The notes: generated from the letters alone by a model not told the origin. A DNA stretch of 31,029 nucleotides from Bacteroidia bacterium (GCA_030431085.1 JAUIJW010000003.1:1-31029); one strand, 5' to 3'; counted from the stretch's first letter, positions 16,412 through 25,145 are shown. Program-made: numbers and translations.

Positions 16412-17578
16412 ATGAAGAGTTTAACTTTTTTAGGATTGTTGATTTTATTCATCGGAATCCAAAGTATTCCAACAGATCAATGGCAATATATTGAAATAGA
16501 CAATCAAAAAGCCAAATGGGGAGATTTTGATGACCCTGATTGGTTGAGATATTTTGGCCTTGACGGGATGGATTTAAATCATGATGGTTATAAAGATATC
16601 ATTACAGGAAGAAACGTATATCTTAACCCTGGAGGTGATATGACCGGTACTTGGCAAAAAGTTGATTTGGGATTGAATGTCGATGCCATGGTTGCAGTTG
16701 ATGTAAATCAAAACGGACTTGCCGACATTATTGCAGAGGCTTTACCTAATGTGTACCATCTCGAAGCTACAGACAAATCGGCCACCAAATGGACCGCTAA
16801 GGTCGTAGCTCAAATTCCGCCAACATCACATAGCAATGGCCAAGGGTATCAAGTTGCAGATATCATTAAAGGAGGAACACCCGAAATTCTATTATCCAGT
16901 CAAAAAGGCATCTATCTTCTTGAACTACCCCAAAACAATCAAGATTGGCGAGTTAGCCTTATTGGCGAAAATGCCACAGACGAAGGCTTAACCGTTGGAG
17001 ATATTGATAATGATGGAGATTTAGATATTGCAGGAGGAAGGCGAGCTCCTGGCCAGGAAGAGCCTACCGTGGTTGTTTGGTTTGAAAATCCAGGACAACC
17101 TAAAGCCGATTGGAAAGATCATGAATTGGGACATACAGAACATCCAGCAGATCGTGTAGAGTTAGCAGATTTTAATGGTGATGGCCTTATCGACTTAGCC
17201 CTTGGTGAAGAACGTTATCCAGGTTTAGAACCCGATGCAAATCTTTATGTCTTTTTTCAGCAAAAAAATCAAACTTGGCAACGTAAGACCATAGTAACGC
17301 AATATTCTATGAACAATTTAGATGTAGCCGACATTGATCAAGATGGCGATATCGACCTCTGCACTAGTGAACATAAAGGGAAAAATCTAACCCTTCAACT
17401 TTGGCTAAACAATGGTAAAGGTCAATTTAAAAAACAGGTCGTAGATCAAGGAAAAGAAGCGCACCTTGGTGCTAGATTCTATGACATGGACAATGATGGC
17501 GATTTAGACATTCTAAGCATTGGTTGGGATCAACACCAATTTGTACACTTATGGAGAAACGATGCTATTACAAAATAA
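16412..17578 (+). CDS. secreted FG-GAP/VCBS repeat protein, second seven-repeat propeller
   Basis: 388 residues with a signal peptide (MKSLTFLGLLILFIGIQSIP) but no lipobox Cys, so probably soluble in the periplasm or secreted. Seven repeats are visible: DLNHDGYKD, DVNQNGLAD, a degenerate third one (DIIKGGTPE), DIDNDGDLD, DFNGDGLID, DIDQDGDID and DMDNDGDLD. It is related to its upstream neighbour: the block GYLFINPGNDLTQEW there resembles NVYLNPGGDMTGTW here, but at a different position in the propeller. The two probably arose from an old duplication. It begins 3 nt after the upstream gene and ends 3 nt before the SGNH hydrolase, a tightly packed operon. Likely a ligand-binding or scaffold protein. 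Confidence 0.87.
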   Translation: MKSLTFLGLLILFIGIQSIPTDQWQYIEIDNQKAKWGDFDDPDWLRYFGLDGMDLNHDGYKDIITGRNVYLNPGGDMTGTWQKVDLGLNVDAMVAVDVNQNGLADIIAEALPNVYHLEATDKSATKWTAKVVAQIPPTSHSNGQGYQVADIIKGGTPEILLSSQKGIYLLELPQNNQDWRVSLIGENATDEGLTVGDIDNDGDLDIAGGRRAPGQEEPTVVVWFENPGQPKADWKDHELGHTEHPADRVELADFNGDGLIDLALGEERYPGLEPDANLYVFFQQKNQTWQRKTIVTQYSMNNLDVADIDQDGDIDLCTSEHKGKNLTLQLWLNNGKGQFKKQVVDQGKEAHLGARFYDMDNDGDLDILSIGWDQHQFVHLWRNDAITK

Positions 17579-17581
17579 ATA

Positions 17582-18238
17582 ATGAAAAAATATTTACTTT
17601 ATAGTTCCTTAATCTTAAATATAATCTTAATCACCTATGTTTTAATTGATCAGGCTAAAACTAAAAATCAAGAGTTAACTCATAAAACAGAGCTTAGTCA
17701 TTCTTCATCGTCGCAAAAAATTAATATTGTAATGTTAGGTAATTCTATCACAGCAGCAGGCGATTGGAATAAAGAACTTAATCGTTTAGATGTTTTTAAT
17801 GGTGGACAACCTGGCTGGACAACACAGCAACTAAGCTGGGTTATTAAAGATTATATCATACCTAAACAACCTGTTTTATGTTTTTTTAAAGGAGGTATAA
17901 ACGATTATACTCTTGGCATTAACACAAAACGAATTTACCAAAATATATGTATCAATCTTGATTCTATAAAAAAAGTAGGTACACATCCAGTATATCAAAC
18001 AACCCTCTATCAAAGAGGTAATTTTCAAACCAATCGGCAAATAGACACTCTTAATTCCATGATGAAACGTTATTGTGAAATGAAAGGATATGATTTCTTA
18101 GATTTAAGACCTTTTTTGTGTAAAGATGGAGATATCCAAAAAAAGTATGTCAAGGATGACCACACCCATTTAAAACCTGAAGCTTATCCAGTTTGGGCTA
18201 AAGCTATGCAGCCTATATTAAAAAAATATGGGCTATAA
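17582..18238 (+). CDS. SGNH/GDSL hydrolase, probable carbohydrate esterase
   Basis: 218 residues with an N-terminal hydrophobic segment (about 5-23) that is a signal peptide or membrane anchor. Block I is MLGNSIT with nucleophile Ser55 (GNSIT in place of GDSL), block II is GGQPGWT (Gly74/75), block III GGIND (Gly105, Asn107), and block V DDHTHL (Asp193, His196). All catalytic blocks are therefore intact. The family deacylates sugars, lipids and other esters; next to a sulfatase and two surface propellers, removal of acetyl or other acyl groups from a glycan is the likely job, but this is inference. Third gene of the plus-strand run; 100 nt separate it from the sulfatase. Confidence 0.85.
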   Translation: MKKYLLYSSLILNIILITYVLIDQAKTKNQELTHKTELSHSSSSQKINIVMLGNSITAAGDWNKELNRLDVFNGGQPGWTTQQLSWVIKDYIIPKQPVLCFFKGGINDYTLGINTKRIYQNICINLDSIKKVGTHPVYQTTLYQRGNFQTNRQIDTLNSMMKRYCEMKGYDFLDLRPFLCKDGDIQKKYVKDDHTHLKPEAYPVWAKAMQPILKKYGL

Positions 18239-18297
18239 ATATAAAAGTTTGCAAGCATCAATTAAGAAATGTGCTTTATAATTAGCGCTTCATTTTC

Positions 18298-18305
18298 TAA
18301 ATTTG
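18298..18305 (+). promoter_or_regulatory. possible -7 box upstream of the sulfatase (TAAATTTG)
   Basis: An exact TAnnTTTG match in the 100-nt gap between the SGNH gene and the sulfatase, 33 nt before the ATG. No TTG at the -33 distance. It suggests, without proving, that the sulfatase can be transcribed separately. Confidence 0.35.
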
Positions 18306-18338
18306 GTCTTTTGAGTTAATGCTCGTAAAATTAAAATC

Positions 18339-20108
18339 ATGCCTTTTAATTATTTTTTTATTACGATTAGTTTATTAATAAACTTGATCACTCTAAATAA
18401 GAGTACTCCTAAATCAAACAATAAACCCAATATTTTATTTATTCTAGTAGATGACCAAGCTTATGCCGATTTATCTATTACAGGCAATAAAGTGGCCAAT
18501 ACACCCACCATTGACCTTTTGGCAAAAGAAGGTATTCTCTGCAAAAACTTTTATGTTAGTCCGGTTTGCGCCCCCACAAGGGCTAGTCTACTTACCGGTA
18601 GATACCACCAAAGAACTGGCGTGTCTGGCGTTACTCGTGGCCGAGAAAACATGAATTTAGATGAAGAAACACTTGCCAACATCTTAAATTCTTTGGGCTA
18701 TAAAACTGGAATTTTTGGCAAATGGCACAATGGAGCTCATTATCCATACCATCCATTAGGGAGAGGGTTTGATACTTTCGTAGGCTTTACTGCTGGACAC
18801 TGGTCTAGCTACTTTAATACAACCATTGAAAAAAACAAATCTACTTTTAAAACTGTAGGCTATCTCCCAGATGTACTTACCGATGAAGCCATCAAATTTA
18901 TATCGGATGCTCATGAAGAAAATCAACCTTTTTTCTGCTATCTCCCCTACCCAACACCACATACACCTTTACAAGTACCTGATGAATATTTTAATAAATA
19001 TAAACAAAAAGGGATAAACGACTTTAATGCCACCATTTATGGAATGAATGAAAACATAGACCATAACATGGATAAAATCATCAACCATCTAGAAAATTTA
19101 GACATTAGGAATAATACAATTATTGTTTATTTATCCGATAATGGGCCTGTAAATTATCGGTATAATGCTGGATTAAAAGGTAAAAAAGGGTCGGTTAATG
19201 AAGGAGGCGTTAGAGTACCTATGATTATCAACTGGAAAGACCAATTACCTTCGGGCATAACCCTCAACCAATCTTTAGCCCATATTGATGTTTTACCTAC
19301 GCTTATAGAATTAATTGATGAAACTTATCCCTATAAAAAAAAATTAGACGGTATCAGTTTTAAACCACTATTAAACCATACTGCCAGCATAAGTAAAAGA
19401 TTATTATTCTCTGAATGGAATGGGCAAAAACGTGTTTTATTTGATAAAATTCTAATGGTTGATAATGAATTATATAACTTAGATCTAGACCCTAAACAGA
19501 CCAACGATATAAGGCTAAAATTACCTATGCTGTTTGATTCTTTAAACACCGCTTACAACCAATGGTTTAAACAATTAACACCGCCTCAAAAAACAGCCTC
19601 AATACCTATAGGGCACCATGGTTTCAATACAACAAATTTGGTGGCTCATGAAGCCCAACTCTACCCTCCTTTTGAATTTAGAAAAGATAGAAAACATACT
19701 GGTATAGCCTACCATAGTTTATATGGATGGGCCAATGATTGGATAGACTTTTGGACTAACACTTTAGCATATCCTAGCTGGAATGTAGAAATTGTAACTG
19801 CTGGCAGTTACGACTTTTATTTAGAGTATGCGCTAGATTACAAAGATCAAAATACCATTCTGGAGTTAAATATTGGTGACCATACTGAAATCATTAAAGG
19901 CCTAAAACCTTTTATACATGATTCTATTATTAATCACGATCGTGTTTTAAGGCAAGTTGAGGCTCCAGAAACTAGTTGGCGTAAAACAAAAATTGCCAAT
20001 TTTTCTCTTGAAAAAGGCCATTATAATCTTAATCTTAAAGCTTTAGAAATCTCTGGTAGTAAAAGCATTGAGCTTAAATCTATTATAGTCAAAAAGGTGA
20101 TGAAATAG
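18339..20108 (+). CDS. type-I (formylglycine) sulfatase, family S1
   Basis: 589 residues with an N-terminal hydrophobic stretch (about 4-20) read as a signal peptide. The catalytic signature CAPTRASLLTGR starts at Cys77, which maturation enzymes convert to formylglycine. Metal and substrate residues are in place: NILFILVDDQ (Asp38, Asp39), GKWH (Lys128, His130), PTPHTP (His208), LSDNG (Asp267, Asn268) and GLKGKKG (Lys281). The C-terminal 150 residues (SYDFYLEYALDYKDQNTILE onward) form a strand-rich extra domain, plausibly a small carbohydrate-binding module. It should remove sulfate esters from a glycan in the periplasm; which glycan and linkage cannot be told. No anSME or FGE maturase gene is in the window. 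It converges on the MFS gene with 17 nt between stops. Confidence 0.93.
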   Translation: MPFNYFFITISLLINLITLNKSTPKSNNKPNILFILVDDQAYADLSITGNKVANTPTIDLLAKEGILCKNFYVSPVCAPTRASLLTGRYHQRTGVSGVTRGRENMNLDEETLANILNSLGYKTGIFGKWHNGAHYPYHPLGRGFDTFVGFTAGHWSSYFNTTIEKNKSTFKTVGYLPDVLTDEAIKFISDAHEENQPFFCYLPYPTPHTPLQVPDEYFNKYKQKGINDFNATIYGMNENIDHNMDKIINHLENLDIRNNTIIVYLSDNGPVNYRYNAGLKGKKGSVNEGGVRVPMIINWKDQLPSGITLNQSLAHIDVLPTLIELIDETYPYKKKLDGISFKPLLNHTASISKRLLFSEWNGQKRVLFDKILMVDNELYNLDLDPKQTNDIRLKLPMLFDSLNTAYNQWFKQLTPPQKTASIPIGHHGFNTTNLVAHEAQLYPPFEFRKDRKHTGIAYHSLYGWANDWIDFWTNTLAYPSWNVEIVTAGSYDFYLEYALDYKDQNTILELNIGDHTEIIKGLKPFIHDSIINHDRVLRQVEAPETSWRKTKIANFSLEKGHYNLNLKALEISGSKSIELKSIIVKKVMK

Positions 20109-20125
20109 TTTCTATAAATTGAATA

Positions 20126-21487
20126 TTACTTTTTCCAGCTTTGCTCTATTTCTTCTAAGGTTTTTCCCTTTGTTTCTGGAATCATTTTATAAGTAAAAAC
20201 TAATAAAATAATGGTGTTCATTGCAAATAACCAAAATGTAAAAGCGCCTCCAAAACTTTCAAGTAATACAGGCGTAAATTGTGTAATTGCCACCACACCA
20301 AGCCACAATACAAGTGTAGCAAACGACATGGCTAAACCTCTTGTTTTAGTTGGAAAAATCTCAGAAATAATCACCCAAGGAATTGGACCTAAGGATGATG
20401 CAAAACTGGCTACAAAACCCAATATAAAAATCAATATCCAAATACTTGTGGTTTGTTCTGTAAAAAAAATATAACCCACACCAAACAAGCAAATCATCAT
20501 TCCAGAAAGGCCCCAAAGCAATAAAGTTCTCCTACCTACTTTGTCGATTAAACCTATTGCTGCAAATGTAAAAATAGTATTTATGGCTCCTATAACCACT
20601 GTTTGAAACAATGCAGAATCTGTACTAAACCCTATATTTTTGAAAATTTCTGGCGAATAATATATAATAGCATTAATACCCGTAATCTGAGAAAAAATTG
20701 CCAAAACTATACCCACAATTAGTGCAGGTCTAAGGCTTTTAGAAAAAAGCTCTTTAACAGTTCCTTTTTCTTTCTTAAGTGCAGCGTTTATTTCATTTAA
20801 AACCTTATTTCCTTCAATTGCTCCATTGATTTTATGTAATACGCTAGCTGCTTCTGTGGTTCTATCTTTGGAGGCCAACCAACGTGGACTTTCAGGTACT
20901 AAAAATAGCATTACAAAAAATAATAGTGCTGGTATAATTTCAGATCCAAGCATATATCGCCATCCTGTTTCAATATTCCAGACATCAGAACCAACCCCTG
21001 CAATTTTTAAATTAATAAAATAGACGATGTTGATACCCAGAACTATAGCCAATTGATATAGAGTAACCAATCTACCCCTATCTTTTGCAGGAGATATCTC
21101 TGAAATATACAACGGCGATAGCATTGATGCTGCACCTACACCTACTCCTCCGATAAATCGTGTAATAACAAACTGCGAAAGTGTAAGAGAAAGAGCAGAC
21201 CCCAAGGCAGAAACAAAAAAAAGAATTGCTGTAATAAATAATACTTTTTTCCTACCATACTTATCGCTGAAAGAGCCGGCAATCATTGCACCAAACACGC
21301 AACCCCAAATTGCGCTTGAAGCCGCCCAACCAGTCATAGCCGCAGAAAGTTGAAATTTCTCCTGTAAAAAACCAATAGCACCGGCAATTACCGCAGTATC
21401 ATATCCAAATAATAATCCGCCTAATGCCGCCGTAATTGTAAGCAAATAGACATATGCTGTGTTAGGGTGTTGGTTAGCTTCATTCAT
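20126..21487 (-). CDS. sugar-porter family MFS transporter
   Basis: 453 residues, about twelve transmembrane helices, inner membrane. Sugar-porter signatures are present: GYDTAVIAGAIGFLQ in helix 1, DKYGRKKVLF in the 2-3 loop, SPLYISEISP, RGRLVTLYQLAIVLGI, PESPRWLASK at the end of the first half, QITGINAIIYYSPEIF in helix 7, DKVGRR, and the C-terminal PETKGKTLEEIE. The pattern is that of XylE/GLUT-like proton symporters, so the substrate is probably a monosaccharide. It may import a sugar released by the adjacent sulfatase cluster, although it lies on the opposite strand with its own upstream region. ATG at 21487 is preceded by an unusually good ribosome-binding site. Confidence 0.94.
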   Translation of the reverse strand: MNEANQHPNTAYVYLLTITAALGGLLFGYDTAVIAGAIGFLQEKFQLSAAMTGWAASSAIWGCVFGAMIAGSFSDKYGRKKVLFITAILFFVSALGSALSLTLSQFVITRFIGGVGVGAASMLSPLYISEISPAKDRGRLVTLYQLAIVLGINIVYFINLKIAGVGSDVWNIETGWRYMLGSEIIPALLFFVMLFLVPESPRWLASKDRTTEAASVLHKINGAIEGNKVLNEINAALKKEKGTVKELFSKSLRPALIVGIVLAIFSQITGINAIIYYSPEIFKNIGFSTDSALFQTVVIGAINTIFTFAAIGLIDKVGRRTLLLWGLSGMMICLFGVGYIFFTEQTTSIWILIFILGFVASFASSLGPIPWVIISEIFPTKTRGLAMSFATLVLWLGVVAITQFTPVLLESFGGAFTFWLFAMNTIILLVFTYKMIPETKGKTLEEIEQSWKK

Positions 21488-21493
21488 TTCTGG

Positions 21494-21502
21494 TCACCTT
21501 CT
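21494..21502 (-). promoter_or_regulatory. Shine-Dalgarno-like site of the MFS gene
   Basis: AGAAGGTGA lies 6 nt before the ATG at 21487 and resembles the anti-16S complement. Most genes in this window lack such a site, so it stands out and supports this start. Confidence 0.42.
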
Positions 21503-21789
21503 TTAATAAAAATCAATTTTAACACTTCAAATATGGTGTATTTTTTTAGTAAAGTAAAACTTTTGTTGCCAAAGAGAAGTATTACAAAGTGAATATTAAA
21601 TCTAACAGAAAATACAGTATATAACCATGGTATAAAACTATAGAAAGTTAAATCCTTAATCAAAATTAGATTTATTAATTCTTGAAATTGTTTTACTATC
21701 AGAAAAAGATCTTCGAGGATTTATTTTTTATTATAAATGAAATTCAATTCTAATAATATTAAAACTGAATACAATACTTTTAAAAACAA

Positions 21790-21819
21790 AAAAACTCTTC
21801 AAATATTTGAAGAGTTTTT
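21790..21819 (-). terminator. terminator of tRNA-Gln, 30-bp perfect palindrome
   Basis: 21790-21804 is exactly complementary to 21805-21819 (arm core ACTCTTCAAAT). On the minus strand it is followed by a T-rich tract (TTTTTTTGTTTTT, overlapping the arm end). It begins 12 nt after the mature tRNA end. Confidence 0.85.
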
Positions 21820-21831
21820 ATAAAAATAAAG

Positions 21832-21902
21832 TTGACCCACAAGGACTCGAACCTTGACTGACGGTACCAAAAACCGGAGTGCTACCATTACACCATGGGT
21901 CA
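21832..21902 (-). tRNA. tRNA-Gln (anticodon TTG)
   Basis: 71 nt. The acceptor stem TGACCCA pairs fully with TGGGTCA, discriminator A. D stem GTGT/GCAC, T arm CAAGG-TTCGAGT-CCTTG. The anticodon loop TTTTGGT gives TTG, reading CAA. The anticodon stem CCGGT/ACCGT has an outer C-T mismatch (27-43). CCA is not encoded. Confidence 0.93.
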
Positions 21903-21940
21903 AAATTTCAAATTACTTAGCACAACTGCTTAAGCAGGCG

Positions 21941-21970
21941 CAAATTTAAGACAAATTTTAATTTTACAAA
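21941..21970 (-). promoter_or_regulatory. promoter of tRNA-Gln
   Basis: Minus-strand TTTG at 21970-21967, an 18-nt spacer and TAAATTTG at 21948-21941 match the Bacteroidetes consensus well. The tRNA starts about 39 nt downstream of the -7 box, leaving a leader that contains a 12-bp palindrome at 21926-21937. Confidence 0.62.
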
Positions 21971-22060
21971 ATAGTTTTCGAACTTTTTTTGACTCGTTTA
22001 ATTTAACAACCTTTTTACATATATATTTATTAAATTCGCCACAGTTTATAAACTATTTCT

Positions 22061-25000
22061 ATGCTTTCATTCAACTATAAGAAATACAATACCATCCTAG
22101 GGTGGCTAACCTTTGTAATTGCCTTAATTACATACACCTTAACACTTGAACCAACTGTGAGTTACTGGGATTGTGGCGAGTATATCTCAACGGCAGTAAA
22201 GTTAGAAGTAGGACATCCGCCTGGAGCGCCATTATTTCAAATGCTTGGAGCATTTTTTGCCATGTTTACTTCAGAAGCCTCTGAAATTGCAAAAATGGTT
22301 AACTTCATGTCGGCTTTAGCTAGTGCATTTACCATTTTATTTCTATTTTGGACCATTACAGCACTTGCGAAGAAAATAGTCTTAAAATCTAACGAAGAAT
22401 TAACAACCAGTAACAGCATCGCTATTTTGGGTAGTGGGTTGGTTGGTGCTTTAGCTTATACTTTCTCTGATAGTTTTTGGTTTAGTGCCGTTGAAGCCGA
22501 AGTATATGCCATGTCGTCTTTTTTAATGGCTTTATTATTTTGGCTGGCATTGCATTGGGAAGCAGAAATGGATAAACCAAAAGGCCATAAATGGTTACTG
22601 CTAATCTCTTTTGTTGTTGGCTTATCTTTTGGTGTTCATATACTTTCTTTGTTGGTTATCCCTCCTATTGTATTTATTTATATTTATAAAAAACATCCTA
22701 GTTTAAACACCAAGCAATTTATTGTAGCCAATATAGTATCTATACTCGTATTGGCCTTTGTATTTAAATTTCTTTTTCCTTTTACATTAAGATTTTTTAG
22801 CGCTTCAGAGCTATTCTTTATCAATACCATAGGCCTACCGTTTAATACTGGTAGTATTATTGCGGGCATTGTACTCATCGCATTATTCTATTTTGCTCTA
22901 AAATACACTCGAAAAAAGAAAAAATATACGCTTAATCTTTTAACCCTTTGCATTTTATTTATCATGATAGGTTTTTCATCATGGTTAATGTTGCCAATTC
23001 GAGCCAATGCCAACACAACCATTAATGAAAACAATCCTTCAAGTGCTAGAGAATTATTAGCCTACTATAATAGAGAACAATATGGAGATGCTAACGTTTT
23101 TTATGGGTCGTATTATTCAGAAACGGGTGAAAGAGATAAAAAAAATCCGTTTAGGGATGCTAAGCCTAAATATGAAAAAGATGAAAAAGCAGGAAAATAT
23201 GTTATTGTTAATAATTACAAAGATGCCTTACCCAACTTTAATGATAAACACAAAGGGATAATTCCAAGAATGGTAGACCCTTCACCAAGTGTAGTACAAA
23301 ATTACAAGGCCATTACTGGTATTCCACAGCGCAGTAAAAGGCGCCCTACTTTTGGAGAAAATTTATATTTCATGATAACGTATCAATTTGGCTATATGTA
23401 TGGTCGATATTTTATGTGGAATTTTGTAGGAAAGCAAAATGATATTCAAGGTAATTTAGATAATAATGGCAATTGGTTGAGTGGCATTAAACCCATTGAT
23501 GAATTTCGATTAGGTTCACAGACCAACCTACCCTCAGACGATCTAGATAATAAGGGTAGAAACACCTATTATTTTTTACCCCTAATTTTAGGGCTCATTG
23601 GCGTGTTCTTCCATTTTGCCAAAGACAAAAACAACTTTTATATACTACTCCTCTTCTTTGCTTTTACAGGATTAGCGATTATTTTCTATACCAACCCTAA
23701 ACCTTTTGAACCTCGAGAAAGAGATTATGCCGTTGTTGGGTCTTTTTACGTCTTTGCCATATGGATTGGTTTTGGTGTATTAGCCATTTACAACAAACTT
23801 AGAGTAAACCTTCAAGCCAAAACTGTGGCACTCGCAACCACATTAATTTGCGTGTTAGCGGTACCTACTCTAATGGCTAGTGAAAATTGGGATGACCACG
23901 ATAGATCTGGCAGATATAATGCATATAACAACGCCAAAGCCTATTTAGACTCTTGCCAAGAAAATGCCATCATGTTTACCATCGGCGATAATGATACTTT
24001 TCCGTTATGGTACATGCAAGAGGTTGAAAATTACAGAACAGACATTAAGCTAATTAATACTAGCCTATTTGCTAAAGATTGGTATATCGATCAGCAAAAG
24101 CGTAAAACCTACGATGCGCCGCCCATTCCATCACAATTGGTGCATGATGATTATAAAGAAGGTTCTCTAGATGTGGCTTATCATTATCCTTATCCATTCC
24201 CGCAATTTAAAGACACTGTAATGGATATTGATTTCTTTATGAAATGGATTCAGAGTAAAGATAGTAGAACCATGATTGATTTTGAAGAGAATGGACATCC
24301 AGAAAAAGTATATCCAACCAATAAAATTAGAATCCCCGTTGATAAAGAAGCTGTTTTAAGAAACGGCATTGTTAGTGAAAAATTTGCAGACTCTATAGTG
24401 CCATATATCGATATTGAAGTATCAGAGGCGGCCTTGATCAAAAACAGAATATTAATGCTTGATATTTTAGCCAATAATAACTGGGAACGTCCTATTTATT
24501 TTACTGGAGGTGCTCAAGCTGCCGATGAATATATCTGGCTAAAAGATTATTTACAATTAGATGGTTTAGCCTATAAATTGGTACCTATTAAAACACCTAT
24601 AGACAACAAAAACTTTATGGATATGGGTATGATCGATACCGAAAGTATGTACAAAAACGTACAAAAATGGTCATGGAAAAACACCAATGCTGATATTTAT
24701 GTAGATCCAGAATCAAGAAAAAATGGCATCTCATTACGTAATAGTTTAGGCAGATTGGCCGATGAATTCATCAAAGAAGGTAATCCAGAAAAAGCAGAAG
24801 AAATTTTAGATCTTTCAATGGAAAAAATGCCAATTGAAAAATATGGCTATTATCGCTTAGTTATAGGTTATATAGATTCGTACTATCGCATCAATAAACC
24901 AGAAAAAGCTAGAAAAATAATTGAATTCTTAGTCAACAATTTCCAAGAAAAAATCGTGTATTATAGCGGCGTTTCATCTTATCAGCTCAGTGCCAACTTT

Positions 25001-25141
25001 AACGATTTAGAAGGCACCTTAGATTTATATAAATACATCATTGCTACGGCTCAAGAGTTTGATGAAGAAACCTATACAGAGCAGCTCAAAAAAGACTTTA
25101 TGGACGCTGTAACACTTCTTGAAGAAGTATTACAAGAATAA
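22061..25141 (+). CDS. DUF2723/GT117-type membrane glycosyltransferase
   Basis: 1026 residues. The first 310 residues hold about eight membrane helices, and about four more lie at 505-610. The N-terminal motif TLEPTVSYWDCGEYI (28-42) followed by GHPPGAPLFQMLG (51-63) marks the DUF2723 family, related to TMEM260, which is classed as GT117 with a GT-C fold. Asp37 and Glu40 in the first external loop are candidate catalytic acids. A large soluble part (610-1026) should face the periplasm; about residues 905-965 resemble TPR helices (GNPEKAEEILDLSMEKMP). The known eukaryotic member transfers mannose to proteins from a lipid-linked donor; a similar O-glycosylation role here is inference. The polysaccharide deacetylase gene follows after 4 nt. 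Confidence 0.87.
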   Translation: MLSFNYKKYNTILGWLTFVIALITYTLTLEPTVSYWDCGEYISTAVKLEVGHPPGAPLFQMLGAFFAMFTSEASEIAKMVNFMSALASAFTILFLFWTITALAKKIVLKSNEELTTSNSIAILGSGLVGALAYTFSDSFWFSAVEAEVYAMSSFLMALLFWLALHWEAEMDKPKGHKWLLLISFVVGLSFGVHILSLLVIPPIVFIYIYKKHPSLNTKQFIVANIVSILVLAFVFKFLFPFTLRFFSASELFFINTIGLPFNTGSIIAGIVLIALFYFALKYTRKKKKYTLNLLTLCILFIMIGFSSWLMLPIRANANTTINENNPSSARELLAYYNREQYGDANVFYGSYYSETGERDKKNPFRDAKPKYEKDEKAGKYVIVNNYKDALPNFNDKHKGIIPRMVDPSPSVVQNYKAITGIPQRSKRRPTFGENLYFMITYQFGYMYGRYFMWNFVGKQNDIQGNLDNNGNWLSGIKPIDEFRLGSQTNLPSDDLDNKGRNTYYFLPLILGLIGVFFHFAKDKNNFYILLLFFAFTGLAIIFYTNPKPFEPRERDYAVVGSFYVFAIWIGFGVLAIYNKLRVNLQAKTVALATTLICVLAVPTLMASENWDDHDRSGRYNAYNNAKAYLDSCQENAIMFTIGDNDTFPLWYMQEVENYRTDIKLINTSLFAKDWYIDQQKRKTYDAPPIPSQLVHDDYKEGSLDVAYHYPYPFPQFKDTVMDIDFFMKWIQSKDSRTMIDFEENGHPEKVYPTNKIRIPVDKEAVLRNGIVSEKFADSIVPYIDIEVSEAALIKNRILMLDILANNNWERPIYFTGGAQAADEYIWLKDYLQLDGLAYKLVPIKTPIDNKNFMDMGMIDTESMYKNVQKWSWKNTNADIYVDPESRKNGISLRNSLGRLADEFIKEGNPEKAEEILDLSMEKMPIEKYGYYRLVIGYIDSYYRINKPEKARKIIEFLVNNFQEKIVYYSGVSSYQLSANFNDLEGTLDLYKYIIATAQEFDEETYTEQLKKDFMDAVTLLEEVLQE

Positions 25142-25145
25142 AACC

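Larger units (their letters stand above)
21488..21831. other. intergenic region upstream of the MFS gene, no gene seen
   Basis: 344 AT-rich nt without a credible reading frame. It holds the MFS ribosome-binding site, a lone TAATTTTG (minus, 21668-21661) that could be the MFS -7 box with a leader of about 170 nt, and the tRNA-Gln terminator near its right end. I see no other repeat or operator pair. A long leader could carry regulation, but no known riboswitch was recognised. Confidence 0.5.

Noticed and set aside
13022..21487. Canonical polysaccharide utilisation locus.
   Set aside because: No SusC/SusD pair, no hybrid two-component or ECF regulator, and no identifiable GH or PL gene, so the formal label does not fit.
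21621..21635. ACCATGGT symmetric octamer upstream of the MFS gene as an operator.
   Set aside because: Only 8 bp, the flanks do not extend the symmetry, and no second copy is near.
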